Source: JAJFFW01 sp965263375 (GTDB taxonomy: Bacteria > Pseudomonadota > Alphaproteobacteria > Caulobacterales > Parvularculaceae). From it: a stretch of DNA of 64,000 nucleotides. Where the stretch lies: assembly GCA_965263375.1 (NCBI GenBank), contig OZ253669.1, positions 1,488,001 to 1,552,000 of the forward strand, in the 5' to 3' direction. The notes under the pieces are model-generated. The model did not search any database, had not been told where the DNA came from, and saw nothing but the letters and a program-made list of their open reading frames with translations. This document shows positions 9,637 through 19,589 of the stretch, one piece after another. A program made the translations under genes and the position numbers. How positions within the stretch are numbered: the first letter of the stretch is position 1; each line of letters opens with the position of its first letter.

Positions 9637-10737
9637 ATGTCTATTTCGATCGGCGATCAGATATTAGCAAACGGTGTTGCCTTAGCGCCAATGTCAGGGG
9701 TGAGCGATTTACCTTTCCGGCGAGCGGCTGCGCGCCTTGGGGCTGGGCTTGTTGTTTCTGAAATGGTGGCGAGTGAAGAACTCGCACGCGCCAGGCCAGA
9801 TGTCGTCCGCCGGGCGGAGGGTGATGATGCGCTTTCCCCCTTTGTTATTCAGCTCGCTGGCCGTGATGCAAAATGGATGGCTGAGGGCGCAAAATTGGCA
9901 GAAGCAGCCGGGGCGGATGTCATTGATATCAATATGGGCTGCCCATCCCGCCAGGTGACAGGGGGGCTTTCAGGTTCAGCCCTTATGCGCGATCTAGACC
10001 ATGCGCTTTCCCTAATTGATGCGACGGTTGGGGCGACGATAAAACCGGTTACGTTGAAGATGCGCCTAGGCTGGGATTTTGATTGCTTAAATGCGCCAGA
10101 GCTTGCAGCGCGCGCTGAAGCTGTGGGGGTGAAGCTCGTCACCGTTCATGGCCGCACGCGCAATCAATTCTATAAGGGTCATGCGAATTGGGCGGCGGTT
10201 AAACCTGTTAAAGAAGCCCTCTCAATTCCCTTGATCGTTAACGGTGATATTGGATCTGTTGAAGATGCGCGGCGGGCGCTTCATGAAAGCGGCGCTGATG
10301 GCGTAATGGTTGGGCGCGCCGCCTTGGGGCGGCCTTGGTTGCCCGGTGCGATAGCAAACGCCCTTCAAAAAGGGGGGCAGGTAATAGATCCATCCCCTTG
10401 TAAACAGGCTGATATTGCTATTAACCACTATCAGGACATTATCTCGTTTTATGGGGAGCCGCACGGCGTTCGCATGGCGCGAAAGCACCTTGCCGCCTAT
10501 GTAGATTTGGCGCCCCTTGATGTGTCGCCTGATGCGCGCCGACTTTTTAGAGGCCATATCTGCCAGCTCAACAGTGCAAAGGCGGTGACTTCTGCTCTGG
10601 AAGAGTTCTTTGCAAATGGTCTTAATGAGGATGCCGCGAATAAACTTTCTACGTTGCAGTCTGAAAAGTCTCGCAAACCAAAGCAGCGAATAAAGCCGCG
10701 CAATCGACGACGCTTAAAAAAGCGCCGGGCGGCTTAA
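9637..10737 (+). CDS. dusB: tRNA-dihydrouridine synthase B (NifR3 type)
   Basis: This flavoenzyme reduces specific uridines in the D-loop of tRNA. FMN-binding TIM-barrel motifs are clear: LAPMSGVSDLPFR at the N-terminus, INMGCPSRQVTGG with the catalytic Cys, VHGRTRNQ, and NGDIGSVEDA. The 366-residue protein is longer than usual because of a very basic C-terminal tail (about residues 345-366, largely Lys and Arg) that may help bind tRNA. In many alphaproteobacteria dusB is followed by ntrBC and then ntrYX; here ntrY follows directly after 185 bp. Confidence 0.95.
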   Translation: MSISIGDQILANGVALAPMSGVSDLPFRRAAARLGAGLVVSEMVASEELARARPDVVRRAEGDDALSPFVIQLAGRDAKWMAEGAKLAEAAGADVIDINMGCPSRQVTGGLSGSALMRDLDHALSLIDATVGATIKPVTLKMRLGWDFDCLNAPELAARAEAVGVKLVTVHGRTRNQFYKGHANWAAVKPVKEALSIPLIVNGDIGSVEDARRALHESGADGVMVGRAALGRPWLPGAIANALQKGGQVIDPSPCKQADIAINHYQDIISFYGEPHGVRMARKHLAAYVDLAPLDVSPDARRLFRGHICQLNSAKAVTSALEEFFANGLNEDAANKLSTLQSEKSRKPKQRIKPRNRRRLKKRRAA

Positions 10738-10922
10738 AGTCTTGTCGAAGGCGCCGACTTCAACCTCAAATCACTTGTTTTGATGAACGGGGCTTGGATA
10801 CAGGTGTTGATTTTTTGCAACAACCGCATCAGTCTATAAGGCTTAGATATTGGTATCGTTCGCATTTCAAGGACTTTCGGCCTTAAGTGTATGCCACGAA
10901 TGATTAGACGGATGTAACTCTT

Positions 10923-13223
10923 GTGAGCAGCCGGCGTTTATTTCCAGACTGGATTTTTTCAAACTCCGCCGCCGCCGCCGCGTTAGCATGCGCGGGCGTG
11001 TTCGCGTTTGTGACGACGCGCGTGTTGTTGTCGCCATCAGTTGAGTTGATTGATCGCGAAATTCTAATCGCGATGATTGCCACTAATATCATCATCGCCA
11101 TAGCGTTTATGGCGCTTATTAGCGCGCGGCTCTGGCATGTTTGGTCTGACCGTCGCCATCAGCTAGCTGGATCACGTACGCATATGCAGCTTGTGGGAAT
11201 TTTTTCCATCGTTGCTGTTGTGCCGGCTGTGCTAGCATTTTTATTCGCATTTACGATTTTGCGCACCAGCCTGAATGATGTTTTCAGTAGCCGGATCGAT
11301 AATTATATCGGCATATCCTTGGATTTTGTGAACAACTATTTCCAGGAGGAAGCAAATGAAGCGGGCACTAATTTAAAACAGATCGCGCTTGATCTTGCCC
11401 AGGATGAACATCTTTTAGGGATTAGTCCGACCCGAACACCAATCCTTTATCGCCAACGACTTGAAGAACAGGCCTATGCACGAAATCTTGCGGGTCTTGT
11501 TGTTCTCGATGGGGAGCGACGGATTATCGCGCGCGTGGAAATGGCGAAGGCCGCGTTCGACTTTCCTTCTCTGGAATCTTTCGACGCGGTCGATGCGGCG
11601 GCTGTTGAAGGCCGCCCCGCGGCCGAGCGCGGTAAGTTTGACTTAAACAATGAAGAAAAGATTGACCTTTTCCGTGCGCTTTTGAAAATCGACGCTTATG
11701 GGGGCGGTTATCTGATTAGCTATAAATTTATTCCGCTCAGCAGTCGGTTGCTCGCCGTGCGCGAGATGCGAGATGATTGGAGTAACGTCAAAGACGGCCG
11801 CTCAAGGATCGAGCGTGTGTTTTTTGCGAGCTATTTATTGCTGGCGATCATTATCCTTTTTGGCGCGGTGTGGCTCGCGCTATGGGCGGCGACACGAATT
11901 GTGCGGCCCATAGGGCGATTGGTGCATATGGCGGAACAAGTTTCGAGCGGTGAGCTTGGCGCCCGCGTCAGTGTTCTAAAAAGCGACGGCGAACTAGGAG
12001 CTCTTGCTCGGGCAATGAACCATATGACCGCGCAATTGCAGACCCAGCGTAACGATTTAATTGACACCAACCGAGAATTTGACAATCGGCGGCGTTTTAC
12101 TGAAGCGGTTTTATCTGGGGTTTCCGCTGGCGTTTTGGGGCTTTCTGATGACGGACGTATTACGCTTTCCAATCGATCAGCGGCTGAATTGCTTGGATCA
12201 AGCGTTCAAGCGCTGCAAGGGTGTGCGATCAAAGACGCTGCGCCTGAGCTTGTAGGATTGTTAAAAGAGGCGGCTGAAAAACCTTGGCATGCGCTAGCAG
12301 CCCAAGTCGAGATAGAGCGGGGCGGGCGCGTGAAGACGCTAAATGTCCGCATCGCTAGTGATGTCTCCGACGGGCAGCGTAGCTATGTGATGACTTTTGA
12401 CGATATCACCCAGCTTGTCTCGGCGCAGCGATCTGCGGCATGGGGGGATGTTGCGCGGCGTATCGCCCATGAAATCAAAAACCCTTTAACGCCCATCCAG
12501 CTCTCTGCGGAACGCTTGCGCCGCAAATATGGGGACGAGATTACTTCTTCGCGCGAGGTGTTTGACAAATGTACGGACACTATCATTCGTCACGTCAGCG
12601 ATATCGGTCGTATGGTCGATGAGTTTTCTTCTTTTGCTCGCATGCCAAAACCCGTTATTGACGACCACGATGTTACAGAGATTGTTAAAACGGCCGTGTT
12701 CCCCCAACGTGTGGCCTTCCCGGACATTGATTTTGTAACCAAAGCGCCCAGCAAATCGCTAACGGCCCGCTGTGATGGACGCTTGATTGTCCAAGCTCTA
12801 TCGAATCTGCTCAAAAATGCAGGAGAGTCGATCGGTGCGAGGATTGCAAAAGGATCAACGGCGCCGGGCAAGATTGAGGTTGTCTTGAGCGAGGAAGTGA
12901 ATATGGCCCGCATTGATGTGGTTGATAACGGTGTTGGCCTGCCGAAGGCAGAGCGACACCGATTAACGGAACCCTATATGACGACGCGAACGAAAGGCAC
13001 AGGGCTGGGGCTTGCGATTGTACGCAAAGTTATAGAAGAGCACGGCGGAAGTTTGTCTTTTGCTGACGACCAATCCATCGGCGACACAGGCGCGCGTATG
13101 ACAATCACGCTGCCTTTGGCGATCGAGAGCAAGGATCATTCAAATCTTGAACCGCCGGTAAATGGGTCAACAGCGCCAGAATTAAAAAATGATACTGTGG
13201 TTGATGTAACGGCGGCTCAATAA
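10923..13223 (+). CDS. ntrY: NtrY sensor histidine kinase
   Basis: This inner-membrane kinase is the partner of NtrX and is linked in alphaproteobacteria to nitrogen, redox and envelope responses. The 766-residue protein has N-terminal transmembrane segments (about residues 15-37, 43-65 and 84-110) and another before the HAMP domain (about 295-318), a loop with a helical sensor region, HAMP (about 315-370), a PAS-like region (about 385-490), HisKA with phospho-acceptor His516 in RRIAHEIKNPLTP, and a HATPase domain with DNGVGLP and GTGLGLAIV. The start codon is GTG at 10923. ntrX follows after 64 bp. Confidence 0.96.
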   Translation: MSSRRLFPDWIFSNSAAAAALACAGVFAFVTTRVLLSPSVELIDREILIAMIATNIIIAIAFMALISARLWHVWSDRRHQLAGSRTHMQLVGIFSIVAVVPAVLAFLFAFTILRTSLNDVFSSRIDNYIGISLDFVNNYFQEEANEAGTNLKQIALDLAQDEHLLGISPTRTPILYRQRLEEQAYARNLAGLVVLDGERRIIARVEMAKAAFDFPSLESFDAVDAAAVEGRPAAERGKFDLNNEEKIDLFRALLKIDAYGGGYLISYKFIPLSSRLLAVREMRDDWSNVKDGRSRIERVFFASYLLLAIIILFGAVWLALWAATRIVRPIGRLVHMAEQVSSGELGARVSVLKSDGELGALARAMNHMTAQLQTQRNDLIDTNREFDNRRRFTEAVLSGVSAGVLGLSDDGRITLSNRSAAELLGSSVQALQGCAIKDAAPELVGLLKEAAEKPWHALAAQVEIERGGRVKTLNVRIASDVSDGQRSYVMTFDDITQLVSAQRSAAWGDVARRIAHEIKNPLTPIQLSAERLRRKYGDEITSSREVFDKCTDTIIRHVSDIGRMVDEFSSFARMPKPVIDDHDVTEIVKTAVFPQRVAFPDIDFVTKAPSKSLTARCDGRLIVQALSNLLKNAGESIGARIAKGSTAPGKIEVVLSEEVNMARIDVVDNGVGLPKAERHRLTEPYMTTRTKGTGLGLAIVRKVIEEHGGSLSFADDQSIGDTGARMTITLPLAIESKDHSNLEPPVNGSTAPELKNDTVVDVTAAQ

Positions 13224-13287
13224 ATTAAGTTTAGATAGTGCGTAGGGGAGACGCGGTGAAAGCGAGTAAGGCAGAACAGGCATAAGA

Positions 13288-14691
13288 ATGAGCATTGATA
13301 TCCTTGTTGTCGATGATGAAGCTGACATTCGCGAACTCGTTTCCGGAATCTTGGAAGATGAGGGTTTTAGTCCAAGAACGGCGGCTGATTCCGATGGCGT
13401 ATTCAGAGCTTTGCGCGAGCGGTTGCCGGCATTAATCGTCTTGGATGTATGGCTGCAAAACTCAGCCATGGACGGAATCGAAATCTTATCAGAGGTGCGC
13501 GCAAAGCACCCTGAGCTTCCAGTCGTCATCATTTCTGGACACGGCACGATCGAAACAGCTGTCGCAGCTATAAAAAAAGGCGCTTATGACTTTGTTGAAA
13601 AGCCATTTAACACTGATCGATTGATATTAGTGATCAGTCGCGCGCTTGAGGCGACACGATTAAGACGTGAAAATTCGGAGTTAAAAGTCCGGTCGCCAGA
13701 GATAGGCCTTATCGGGCGCTCGTCTGCTCTAAATTCACTGCGGGCCCTTGTTGACCGGGTTGCTGACGCGCGTTCGCGTGTCTTGATTTCCGGCCCTCCA
13801 GGCTCTGGGAAGGAGACGATTGCGCGTCAGCTCCATGCGAAGTCTGGCCGCCGTAATCTTCCATTCGTGGTTGTTAGTGCTGCTACGATTGCGCCAGATC
13901 GGGTGGAAGAGGAACTATTCGGCGTAGAGGGCGAAGACGGGGCGCCAAAGACTATAGGTCTTATGGAGCACGCTCATGGCGGCACGCTGATGTTTGACGA
14001 AATTGGCGATATGCCGCTTCAGACGCAAGGGAAAATCTTGCGCGTTCTCGTTGACCAGCGTTTCAAACGGGTTGGCGGCGTTGAGCCGGTGACGGTTGAT
14101 GTGCGAATTGTTTCAACGACCTCGCGGGATTTGTTGAAGGACGCGGAACAAGGCGCATTTCGTGAAGACTTATTTCATCGGTTAAATCTAGTTCCCATTT
14201 CAGCGCCTTCATTAACGGAGCGGCGCGAAGATATTCCGATGTTGGCGGAGCATTTCATCGATCAGATTTCTGTTGCATCTGGGTTGCCGAAAAGAGGGGT
14301 TTCAGATGAAGCCATGGCGGCGCTGCAATCTTATCACTGGCCGGGTAACGTTTTGCAGCTGAGAAATGTGCTGGAGCGGACGATGATGCTGATGAATCGA
14401 GATGGGGACATTGCGATCGGCTGTGACCATCTGCCTGCAGAAGTAATGGATTCGGGCCTTTCCATTCCTTCTGGGGAAGGGCTTGAGCAAATAATCGCTC
14501 TTCCTATGCGCGAGGCGCGCGAGCGTTTTGAACGAGAATATTTAATCGCTCAGATTAATCGATTTGGCGGTAATATTTCGCGCACAGCCAATTTTATTGG
14601 GATGGAACGTTCTGCGTTGCACAGGAAGTTGAAAACATTGGGCGTTACAGGCCAATCGCGCACAGAGGCGGATGCCGGTAAGACTGAGTGA
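13288..14691 (+). CDS. ntrX: NtrX response regulator
   Basis: A 467-residue regulator with an N-terminal receiver domain (Asp9, Asp10, phospho-acceptor Asp53, Lys in VEKPF), an AAA+ domain of sigma-54-activator type (Walker A GPPGSGKE, Walker B GTLMFDEIGD) and a C-terminal Fis-type helix-turn-helix (ISRTANFIGMERSALHRKLK). The GAFTGA loop that contacts sigma-54 is absent: the region after ELFG reads VEGEDGAPKTIG. This suggests it does not activate sigma-54 polymerase in the classical way, as reported for some alphaproteobacterial NtrX proteins. It is cotranscribed with ntrY and precedes trkA by 139 bp. Confidence 0.96.
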   Translation: MSIDILVVDDEADIRELVSGILEDEGFSPRTAADSDGVFRALRERLPALIVLDVWLQNSAMDGIEILSEVRAKHPELPVVIISGHGTIETAVAAIKKGAYDFVEKPFNTDRLILVISRALEATRLRRENSELKVRSPEIGLIGRSSALNSLRALVDRVADARSRVLISGPPGSGKETIARQLHAKSGRRNLPFVVVSAATIAPDRVEEELFGVEGEDGAPKTIGLMEHAHGGTLMFDEIGDMPLQTQGKILRVLVDQRFKRVGGVEPVTVDVRIVSTTSRDLLKDAEQGAFREDLFHRLNLVPISAPSLTERREDIPMLAEHFIDQISVASGLPKRGVSDEAMAALQSYHWPGNVLQLRNVLERTMMLMNRDGDIAIGCDHLPAEVMDSGLSIPSGEGLEQIIALPMREARERFEREYLIAQINRFGGNISRTANFIGMERSALHRKLKTLGVTGQSRTEADAGKTE

Positions 14692-14830
14692 GGCGGACTC
14701 CGGTAGGGCGTTAGGTTGGTGCGGGCCGGTGGGCTTAATCGGGTTAAAGCCAGTACAGCCTAATAGGACCGAAGCTGGTGAGACTTAATATGCGACGAAC
14801 TTTCTTAATATCATTTAAGGATCAACGGTT

Positions 14831-16207
14831 ATGCGCGTAATTGTCTGCGGAGCTGGGCGTGTTGGTTACGGCATCGCCAGCCGTCTGGCCCGTGAAGGCA
14901 GCGATGTCACGGTTATCGATCATTCACGTTCATTAATTCGTAGTGTGACCGAGCGCCTAGATGTGCGCGGCGTTATTGGCAATGGGTCTTATCCGGATGT
15001 ATTGGCCGAAGCGGGCGCGCGCGAGGCTGATATGATTATCGCGGTTACATATTCCGATGAAGTTAATATGATTGCTTGCCAGATTGCGCATACGTTGTTT
15101 GGCGTGCCGACTAAAATTGCGAGAATAAGGGCGGCGGGCTATCTTGATCCACGATATTCTGATCTTTTTACGCGCAATCAAATGCCGATTGATGTTGTGA
15201 TCTCTCCGGAACGGGAAATCTCAGAAGCGATCTTGCAACGCCTTGGAACCCCGGGGGCGTTTGAGGTAAAGGCGTTTGCGGCTGGGCGCATTTGGGCGGT
15301 TGGTGTTCGAATAAAAGAAACATGCCCCATTATTGATACGCCGTTGCGGCAAGTGGCGGAGCTTTTTCCAGATCTTAAAATTACGATCACGGCTATTCAG
15401 CGGGACGGCGTTATGCGTTTGGCCCATGCTGATGATCAGGTGCAGGTTGGGGATGATATTTTCTTTATTAGCGCTCGTGAGGAAGTTCCGCGCGCCATCG
15501 ACATTCTGGGTGAAGCAGAGCGTGCGGCGCGCCGGGTCGTGATTATTGGCGGCGGTAATGTTGGGCTGTATGTTGCTAAAGACCTAGAACGCCGCGGTTC
15601 CATGAAAATCCGTATCGTGGAAAAAAACACTGCGCGAGCAGAAACAATCGCCGAAGAACTTGAGCGGACGGTTGTTTTGCAAGGGGACGGTCTGGATCGC
15701 GGCATTTTGCGCGAAGCAGGGGCGGAGGATGCAGAGACTGTTCTTGCTGTCACAGACAACGACCAAATTAATATATTGTCGTGCGCCGTTGCGAAGCGGG
15801 AAGGCGCGCGAAGGGCGATGGCGCTGATAAACAATCAAGACTATGCGCCTATTAGCGAGGCTGTGGGGATTGATCGATTTGTTGATCCGCGAGAAACAAC
15901 GATTTCTACAGTTCTGCAATATATTCGTCGCGGGCGCATTAAAGGCGTCTTCTCGCTTTCTGATGGTCAGGCGGAACTCATAGACGCCGTGGCGCTTGAA
16001 ACGTCGCCTCTTGTCGGCAAGCCGCTTGGGGATGCGGATTTTTCGGAAGGAGTTCGCATCGGGGCGGTCTATCGTGATCAGCAAGTTATCATGCCGACGA
16101 GCCAAACGGTCATTCAACCAGGAGACCGGGTTGTGCTGATTGCCATGGCTGATAGCGTAAAAGATGTTGAGCATATGTTCCGTGTCAGCATTGAGTTTTT
16201 CCAATAG
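14831..16207 (+). CDS. trkA: Trk potassium uptake regulatory subunit TrkA
   Basis: This cytoplasmic NAD-binding subunit gates the TrkH potassium channel. The 458-residue protein has the duplicated RCK layout: a first Rossmann domain (GAGRVGYGIASRLAREG at the N-terminus), a TrkA-C domain (about residues 140-222), a second Rossmann domain beginning IIGGGNVGLYVA (about 235-360) and a second TrkA-C domain. Acidic residues at the end of beta-strand 2 (VIDHS, IVEKN) fit NAD binding. AAGG lies about 10 bp before the ATG. trkH starts three bases after its stop codon. Confidence 0.97.
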   Translation: MRVIVCGAGRVGYGIASRLAREGSDVTVIDHSRSLIRSVTERLDVRGVIGNGSYPDVLAEAGAREADMIIAVTYSDEVNMIACQIAHTLFGVPTKIARIRAAGYLDPRYSDLFTRNQMPIDVVISPEREISEAILQRLGTPGAFEVKAFAAGRIWAVGVRIKETCPIIDTPLRQVAELFPDLKITITAIQRDGVMRLAHADDQVQVGDDIFFISAREEVPRAIDILGEAERAARRVVIIGGGNVGLYVAKDLERRGSMKIRIVEKNTARAETIAEELERTVVLQGDGLDRGILREAGAEDAETVLAVTDNDQINILSCAVAKREGARRAMALINNQDYAPISEAVGIDRFVDPRETTISTVLQYIRRGRIKGVFSLSDGQAELIDAVALETSPLVGKPLGDADFSEGVRIGAVYRDQQVIMPTSQTVIQPGDRVVLIAMADSVKDVEHMFRVSIEFFQ

Positions 16208-16210
16208 CTG

Positions 16211-17620
16211 ATGGGATATTCAAGCATCATTCGCGCTTTTGGGGGCGCGCTTATTTTCTTAGCTGTCTTTATGACAGCGCCGTTGGCTATTGCGCTTACG
16301 GTTGGTGAAAAAAGCGCTGATGATTATTTATTTGCCGCTGCAATTACAATGTTTTGCGGCGGGGCCCTTACAGTAATGGGGGGCGCGGACCACAAAACTG
16401 AAGATTTCCGCGGTGCCATCCTATTTATCTTGCTTTGGTGGATTATTGCGCCGATTTTTGCTGGGCTGCCATTTTTGTTAGCGGGCGGAACTTTTTTTGA
16501 CGCCTATTTCGAAGCGGTGTCCGCCATGACAACCACAGGGGCGTGGTTGTCTGTCGAAGGCGCGCGAGCGGAACTTGCTGGCATGTTTTGGCGCGCATTA
16601 CTGCAATGGATCGGCGGGCTTGCTTCTTTATCAATTGCCGCGGCGATTTTCATTCGCCCTGCTTTTATTGGTATTGATACGCTATTGCCGCCGTTTGCGC
16701 GGGGCGATAAAGACTCCAATATCTATGCTTTACGGCGGGCGGCAATCAGCTTTGGGGGTGCATATTGCCTGTTTACAACCGGTGTGGCGGTTGTTTTGGC
16801 CTCAGTCGGGGCGCCGGTCTGGGATAGTATTGTTATGGCTTTATCCGTTGCGGCGTCGGGCGGTTTTATTCCTGATGAGAATGGGCGCTTAACCGGCTAT
16901 TCTTTTGCCGTGATTGGCGCCTTAGCGCCTTTTATTATCTTAAGCGGCGCAAATTTTGTTCTGTTAGCGCGCGCAATGCGCGGCGGTGTCGGTCGGAACA
17001 AAGATGTTGAAACACGGGTTTATGTATCCGCCGTCATTTTGGTTGGGTTTGTTATGTGGCTAGCGGCTGGCGCGGGGGATCTTGATTTGATCCCGGCGCA
17101 GATTTTTAACGCCGCAAGCTTGTTTTCTACAAATGGCGTCATTATTGGCGAAGCGCCGCCGCTTCCATTGGCGCTTGTTACGGTCATTATTGGCGGTTCT
17201 GCTGTGTCGACTGCGGGCGGGCTTAAAATTTTAAGATGGCTTGTTATTTTTTCGCGGATCCGTGAGGAAATAAGACGGTTAATTACGCCTAACGGGGTTT
17301 TCGGAAAATCGAATGTGGCCAATGAATTAGGTGTTTGGATCCACTTTCTGGTTTTTACGATGACGCTGGGCGTCATCATCCTCGCGATTAGTTTAGGCGG
17401 TCATGCATTCCCGGTATCTTCAACCGCCGCCATTGCCGCTTTAGCGAATGCGGGACCCGTTATTGAGCTTGCAGTAGCAGATATGGCAGGCGCGCAATTT
17501 GATGGATACGCGATGTTTGACGCTCCGGTTCGTGCAATTTTATGCGCCAGTATGATTCTGGGGCGCCTTGAAACCGTGGTTGCGCTCGCCATCTTTAACG
17601 CAGCTTTTTGGCGTTCTTAA
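16211..17620 (+). CDS. trkH: Trk potassium channel subunit TrkH
   Basis: This polytopic inner-membrane potassium translocation subunit belongs to the TrkH/KtrB superfamily. The 469-residue protein is almost wholly hydrophobic, with repeated membrane-pore-membrane units; selectivity-loop-like segments are visible at SAMTTTGAWLS, SVAASGGFIP, SLFSTNGVIIG and IAALANAGPVIE, each holding the conserved loop Gly or its substitute. The basic RIREEIRRLITPNG segment matches the cytosolic loop before the last helices. It begins three bases after trkA and is surely cotranscribed and functionally paired with it. Confidence 0.95.
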   Translation: MGYSSIIRAFGGALIFLAVFMTAPLAIALTVGEKSADDYLFAAAITMFCGGALTVMGGADHKTEDFRGAILFILLWWIIAPIFAGLPFLLAGGTFFDAYFEAVSAMTTTGAWLSVEGARAELAGMFWRALLQWIGGLASLSIAAAIFIRPAFIGIDTLLPPFARGDKDSNIYALRRAAISFGGAYCLFTTGVAVVLASVGAPVWDSIVMALSVAASGGFIPDENGRLTGYSFAVIGALAPFIILSGANFVLLARAMRGGVGRNKDVETRVYVSAVILVGFVMWLAAGAGDLDLIPAQIFNAASLFSTNGVIIGEAPPLPLALVTVIIGGSAVSTAGGLKILRWLVIFSRIREEIRRLITPNGVFGKSNVANELGVWIHFLVFTMTLGVIILAISLGGHAFPVSSTAAIAALANAGPVIELAVADMAGAQFDGYAMFDAPVRAILCASMILGRLETVVALAIFNAAFWRS

Positions 17621-17702
17621 CGAAGCAATTATGCGAGGCGGCTCGCTATATTGAGTACTTAAATAGCGTTCAGGCGGCGTCATAAAAGTTTAAAACACTG
17701 CA

Positions 17703-17742
17703 ACAAACCACTGAAAGGTTTGTCGATATACGATTTGTATCG
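17703..17742 (+). other. Two adjacent small hairpins between trkH and hfq
   Basis: A perfect 7-bp stem (17703-17709 with 17717-17723) is immediately followed by a 5-bp stem (17724-17728 with 17738-17742). They lie 83 bp after trkH in the 295-bp gap before hfq. There is no T-run straight after, so this is not a textbook terminator; it may end trkH transcripts weakly or be part of the hfq leader. The rest of the gap is AT-rich without a recognised element. Confidence 0.4.
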
Positions 17743-17915
17743 AATTTTATTGCTGTCGATCAGTCGTTAAAAAGTAAATATGTGCGACCCTATGTCCGGC
17801 GTGTGTAAAGGCGGATAAATTTTTGTTTGAATACTTGTTGCCTTATGCTGTGACCCGCGCAAAGATGTTATTGCAGCGCAAAAAAAGGATACCCTCGTAT
17901 AGAGGCTAAATTTAA

Positions 17916-18155
17916 ATGAGCGAGAAAAAACAAAACCTCCAAGACACATTCCTCAATCATGTGCGTAAGGATAAAATTCCTGTCACGATCTTTCTAGTAA
18001 ACGGTGTTAAATTACAGGGCATCGTTTCGTGGTTCGATAACTTTTGTGTGTTGCTAAAGCGCGATGGACAGTCACAACTTGTTTATAAGCATGCAATTTC
18101 GACCATCATGCCAGCCCATCCCGTTAAACTATGGGATGTGGAAAATGACGAATAG
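17916..18155 (+). CDS. hfq: RNA chaperone Hfq
   Basis: A 79-residue Sm-like hexameric protein that binds small RNAs and mRNA A- and U-rich sites and controls their pairing and stability. The Sm1 motif (QDTFLNHVRKDKIPVTIFLVNG) and the Sm2 motif (YKHAIST, as in the classical Hfq YKHA signature) are intact. It is short and lacks the long C-terminal tail of gammaproteobacterial Hfq, as usual for alphaproteobacteria. hflX starts six bases after its stop, preserving the conserved hfq-hflX pair. Confidence 0.98.
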   Translation: MSEKKQNLQDTFLNHVRKDKIPVTIFLVNGVKLQGIVSWFDNFCVLLKRDGQSQLVYKHAISTIMPAHPVKLWDVENDE

Positions 18156-18161
18156 CGACCT

Positions 18162-19589
18162 TTGTCTTCTTTGAAACAAGAAACAACTGAGCGTGAACAG
18201 GCGAGAGCCTTTGTTTTTCATCCAGTATTAAAAGCGCCTTCCAATCAGGAGCGAGGGGCGGTTTTAGACCGGAATGTTGACGCCTGTCTTGAAGAAGCGG
18301 TTGGCTTGGCTGCGGCCATTGATCTTGATGTAATTGTGGCGGAAGCGTTTGGCGTTACAGCGCCTCGGCCTGCGACTTTGATTGGCGCTGGCAAGGTGGC
18401 GGAAATAGGGGCGCGGCTTGACGAAGAAGAACGGCGCCCAGAACTGGTCATCATCGACACGGCATTAACGCCTGTGCAGCACCGAAATCTTGAAAAAGAG
18501 TGGAACGTCAAAGTTCTAGATCGAACGGCGCTGATTTTGGAGATTTTTGGCGCACGGGCGCAAACAGCTGAAGGGCGTTTGCAGGTTGATTTAGCCTATT
18601 TAACCTTTCAACGTTCTCGTCTTGTGCGCTCATGGACGCACTTGGAAAGACAAAGAGGCGGCGCGGGCTTTCTTGGCGGTCCTGGGGAACGTCAGATCGA
18701 GTCGGATCGGCGTGCATTGTCCACGAAAATTGATCGCTTGAAAGAAAAGCTGGAGCAGGTAAGACGCACCCGGAATTTGCAACGCGCGAAACGAAAGCGC
18801 GCGCCCTATCCGGTCGTTGCGCTTGTTGGTTACACGAACGCCGGTAAGTCTACGCTTTTTAACCGACTTACTAAATCGGGCGTTTTTGCTAAAGATCTTT
18901 TATTTGCGACCCTGGACCCAACAATGCGGGCTGTTGACTTGCCGTCGGGCGAGCGGGTTGTCATGTCGGACACTGTTGGGTTTATATCGAATTTGCCGAC
19001 CCATCTTGTTGCTGCTTTCCGGGCGACTTTGGAAGAAGTGCTGTCGGCTGACATCATCATTCATGTTCGTGATGTGGCGCATACAGATAGTATGGCGCAA
19101 CGCCTTGATGTCATCGAAGTCTTAGCGACGCTTGGGATTAGTGAACACGATGAGCGACCTGTTATTGAGGCGCTGAATAAATCTGATCTTTTAGACGAAG
19201 AAGATCGGTTAGCGGTCCAGTCCATCGCGAGATTGTCGCTTGATCGGGTGCGCCAAGATGGCGAGAGAATGACCTTGGCGGAGCCTGCGCAGATTGTTAT
19301 ATCGGCTGCAACGGGGGAAGGCGTTAACGATCTTTGCGATTTGGTCGATGAGGTGGCGACCCGCGAGCGCGAGGTTGTCACGGTTGCGCTTGAAGGTGAC
19401 TTTGGTGCAGCACGCGCGTTTTTGTATTCGCGCGGCGATGTGTTGGCCGATCAGGACGATGAAGGACGTTGTTTGACGGTCCGGTTGTCTCAAAAAACGC
19501 AAGGTCAATTCTTAAAAGCGTTTCCAGCTTCGACCATTGAGCCGCTGGAGACACAGCAAGGGCGTATGTATGGCGGGCGTGGATCCTGA
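18162..19589 (+). CDS. hflX: GTPase HflX
   Basis: A 475-residue ribosome-associated GTPase thought to split or rescue stalled 70S ribosomes under stress. It has the N-terminal HflX domain with the GAGKVAEIG segment, a coiled linker (RGGAGFLGGPGERQIESDRR is the family signature), and a G domain: G1 GYTNAGKSTLFN, G3 DTVGFISNLP, G4 NKSD. The start given is TTG at 18162, six bases after hfq; no better start with a Shine-Dalgarno sequence is evident, so the exact N-terminus is uncertain. The C-terminus overlaps the next gene. Confidence 0.95.
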   Translation: MSSLKQETTEREQARAFVFHPVLKAPSNQERGAVLDRNVDACLEEAVGLAAAIDLDVIVAEAFGVTAPRPATLIGAGKVAEIGARLDEEERRPELVIIDTALTPVQHRNLEKEWNVKVLDRTALILEIFGARAQTAEGRLQVDLAYLTFQRSRLVRSWTHLERQRGGAGFLGGPGERQIESDRRALSTKIDRLKEKLEQVRRTRNLQRAKRKRAPYPVVALVGYTNAGKSTLFNRLTKSGVFAKDLLFATLDPTMRAVDLPSGERVVMSDTVGFISNLPTHLVAAFRATLEEVLSADIIIHVRDVAHTDSMAQRLDVIEVLATLGISEHDERPVIEALNKSDLLDEEDRLAVQSIARLSLDRVRQDGERMTLAEPAQIVISAATGEGVNDLCDLVDEVATREREVVTVALEGDFGAARAFLYSRGDVLADQDDEGRCLTVRLSQKTQGQFLKAFPASTIEPLETQQGRMYGGRGS

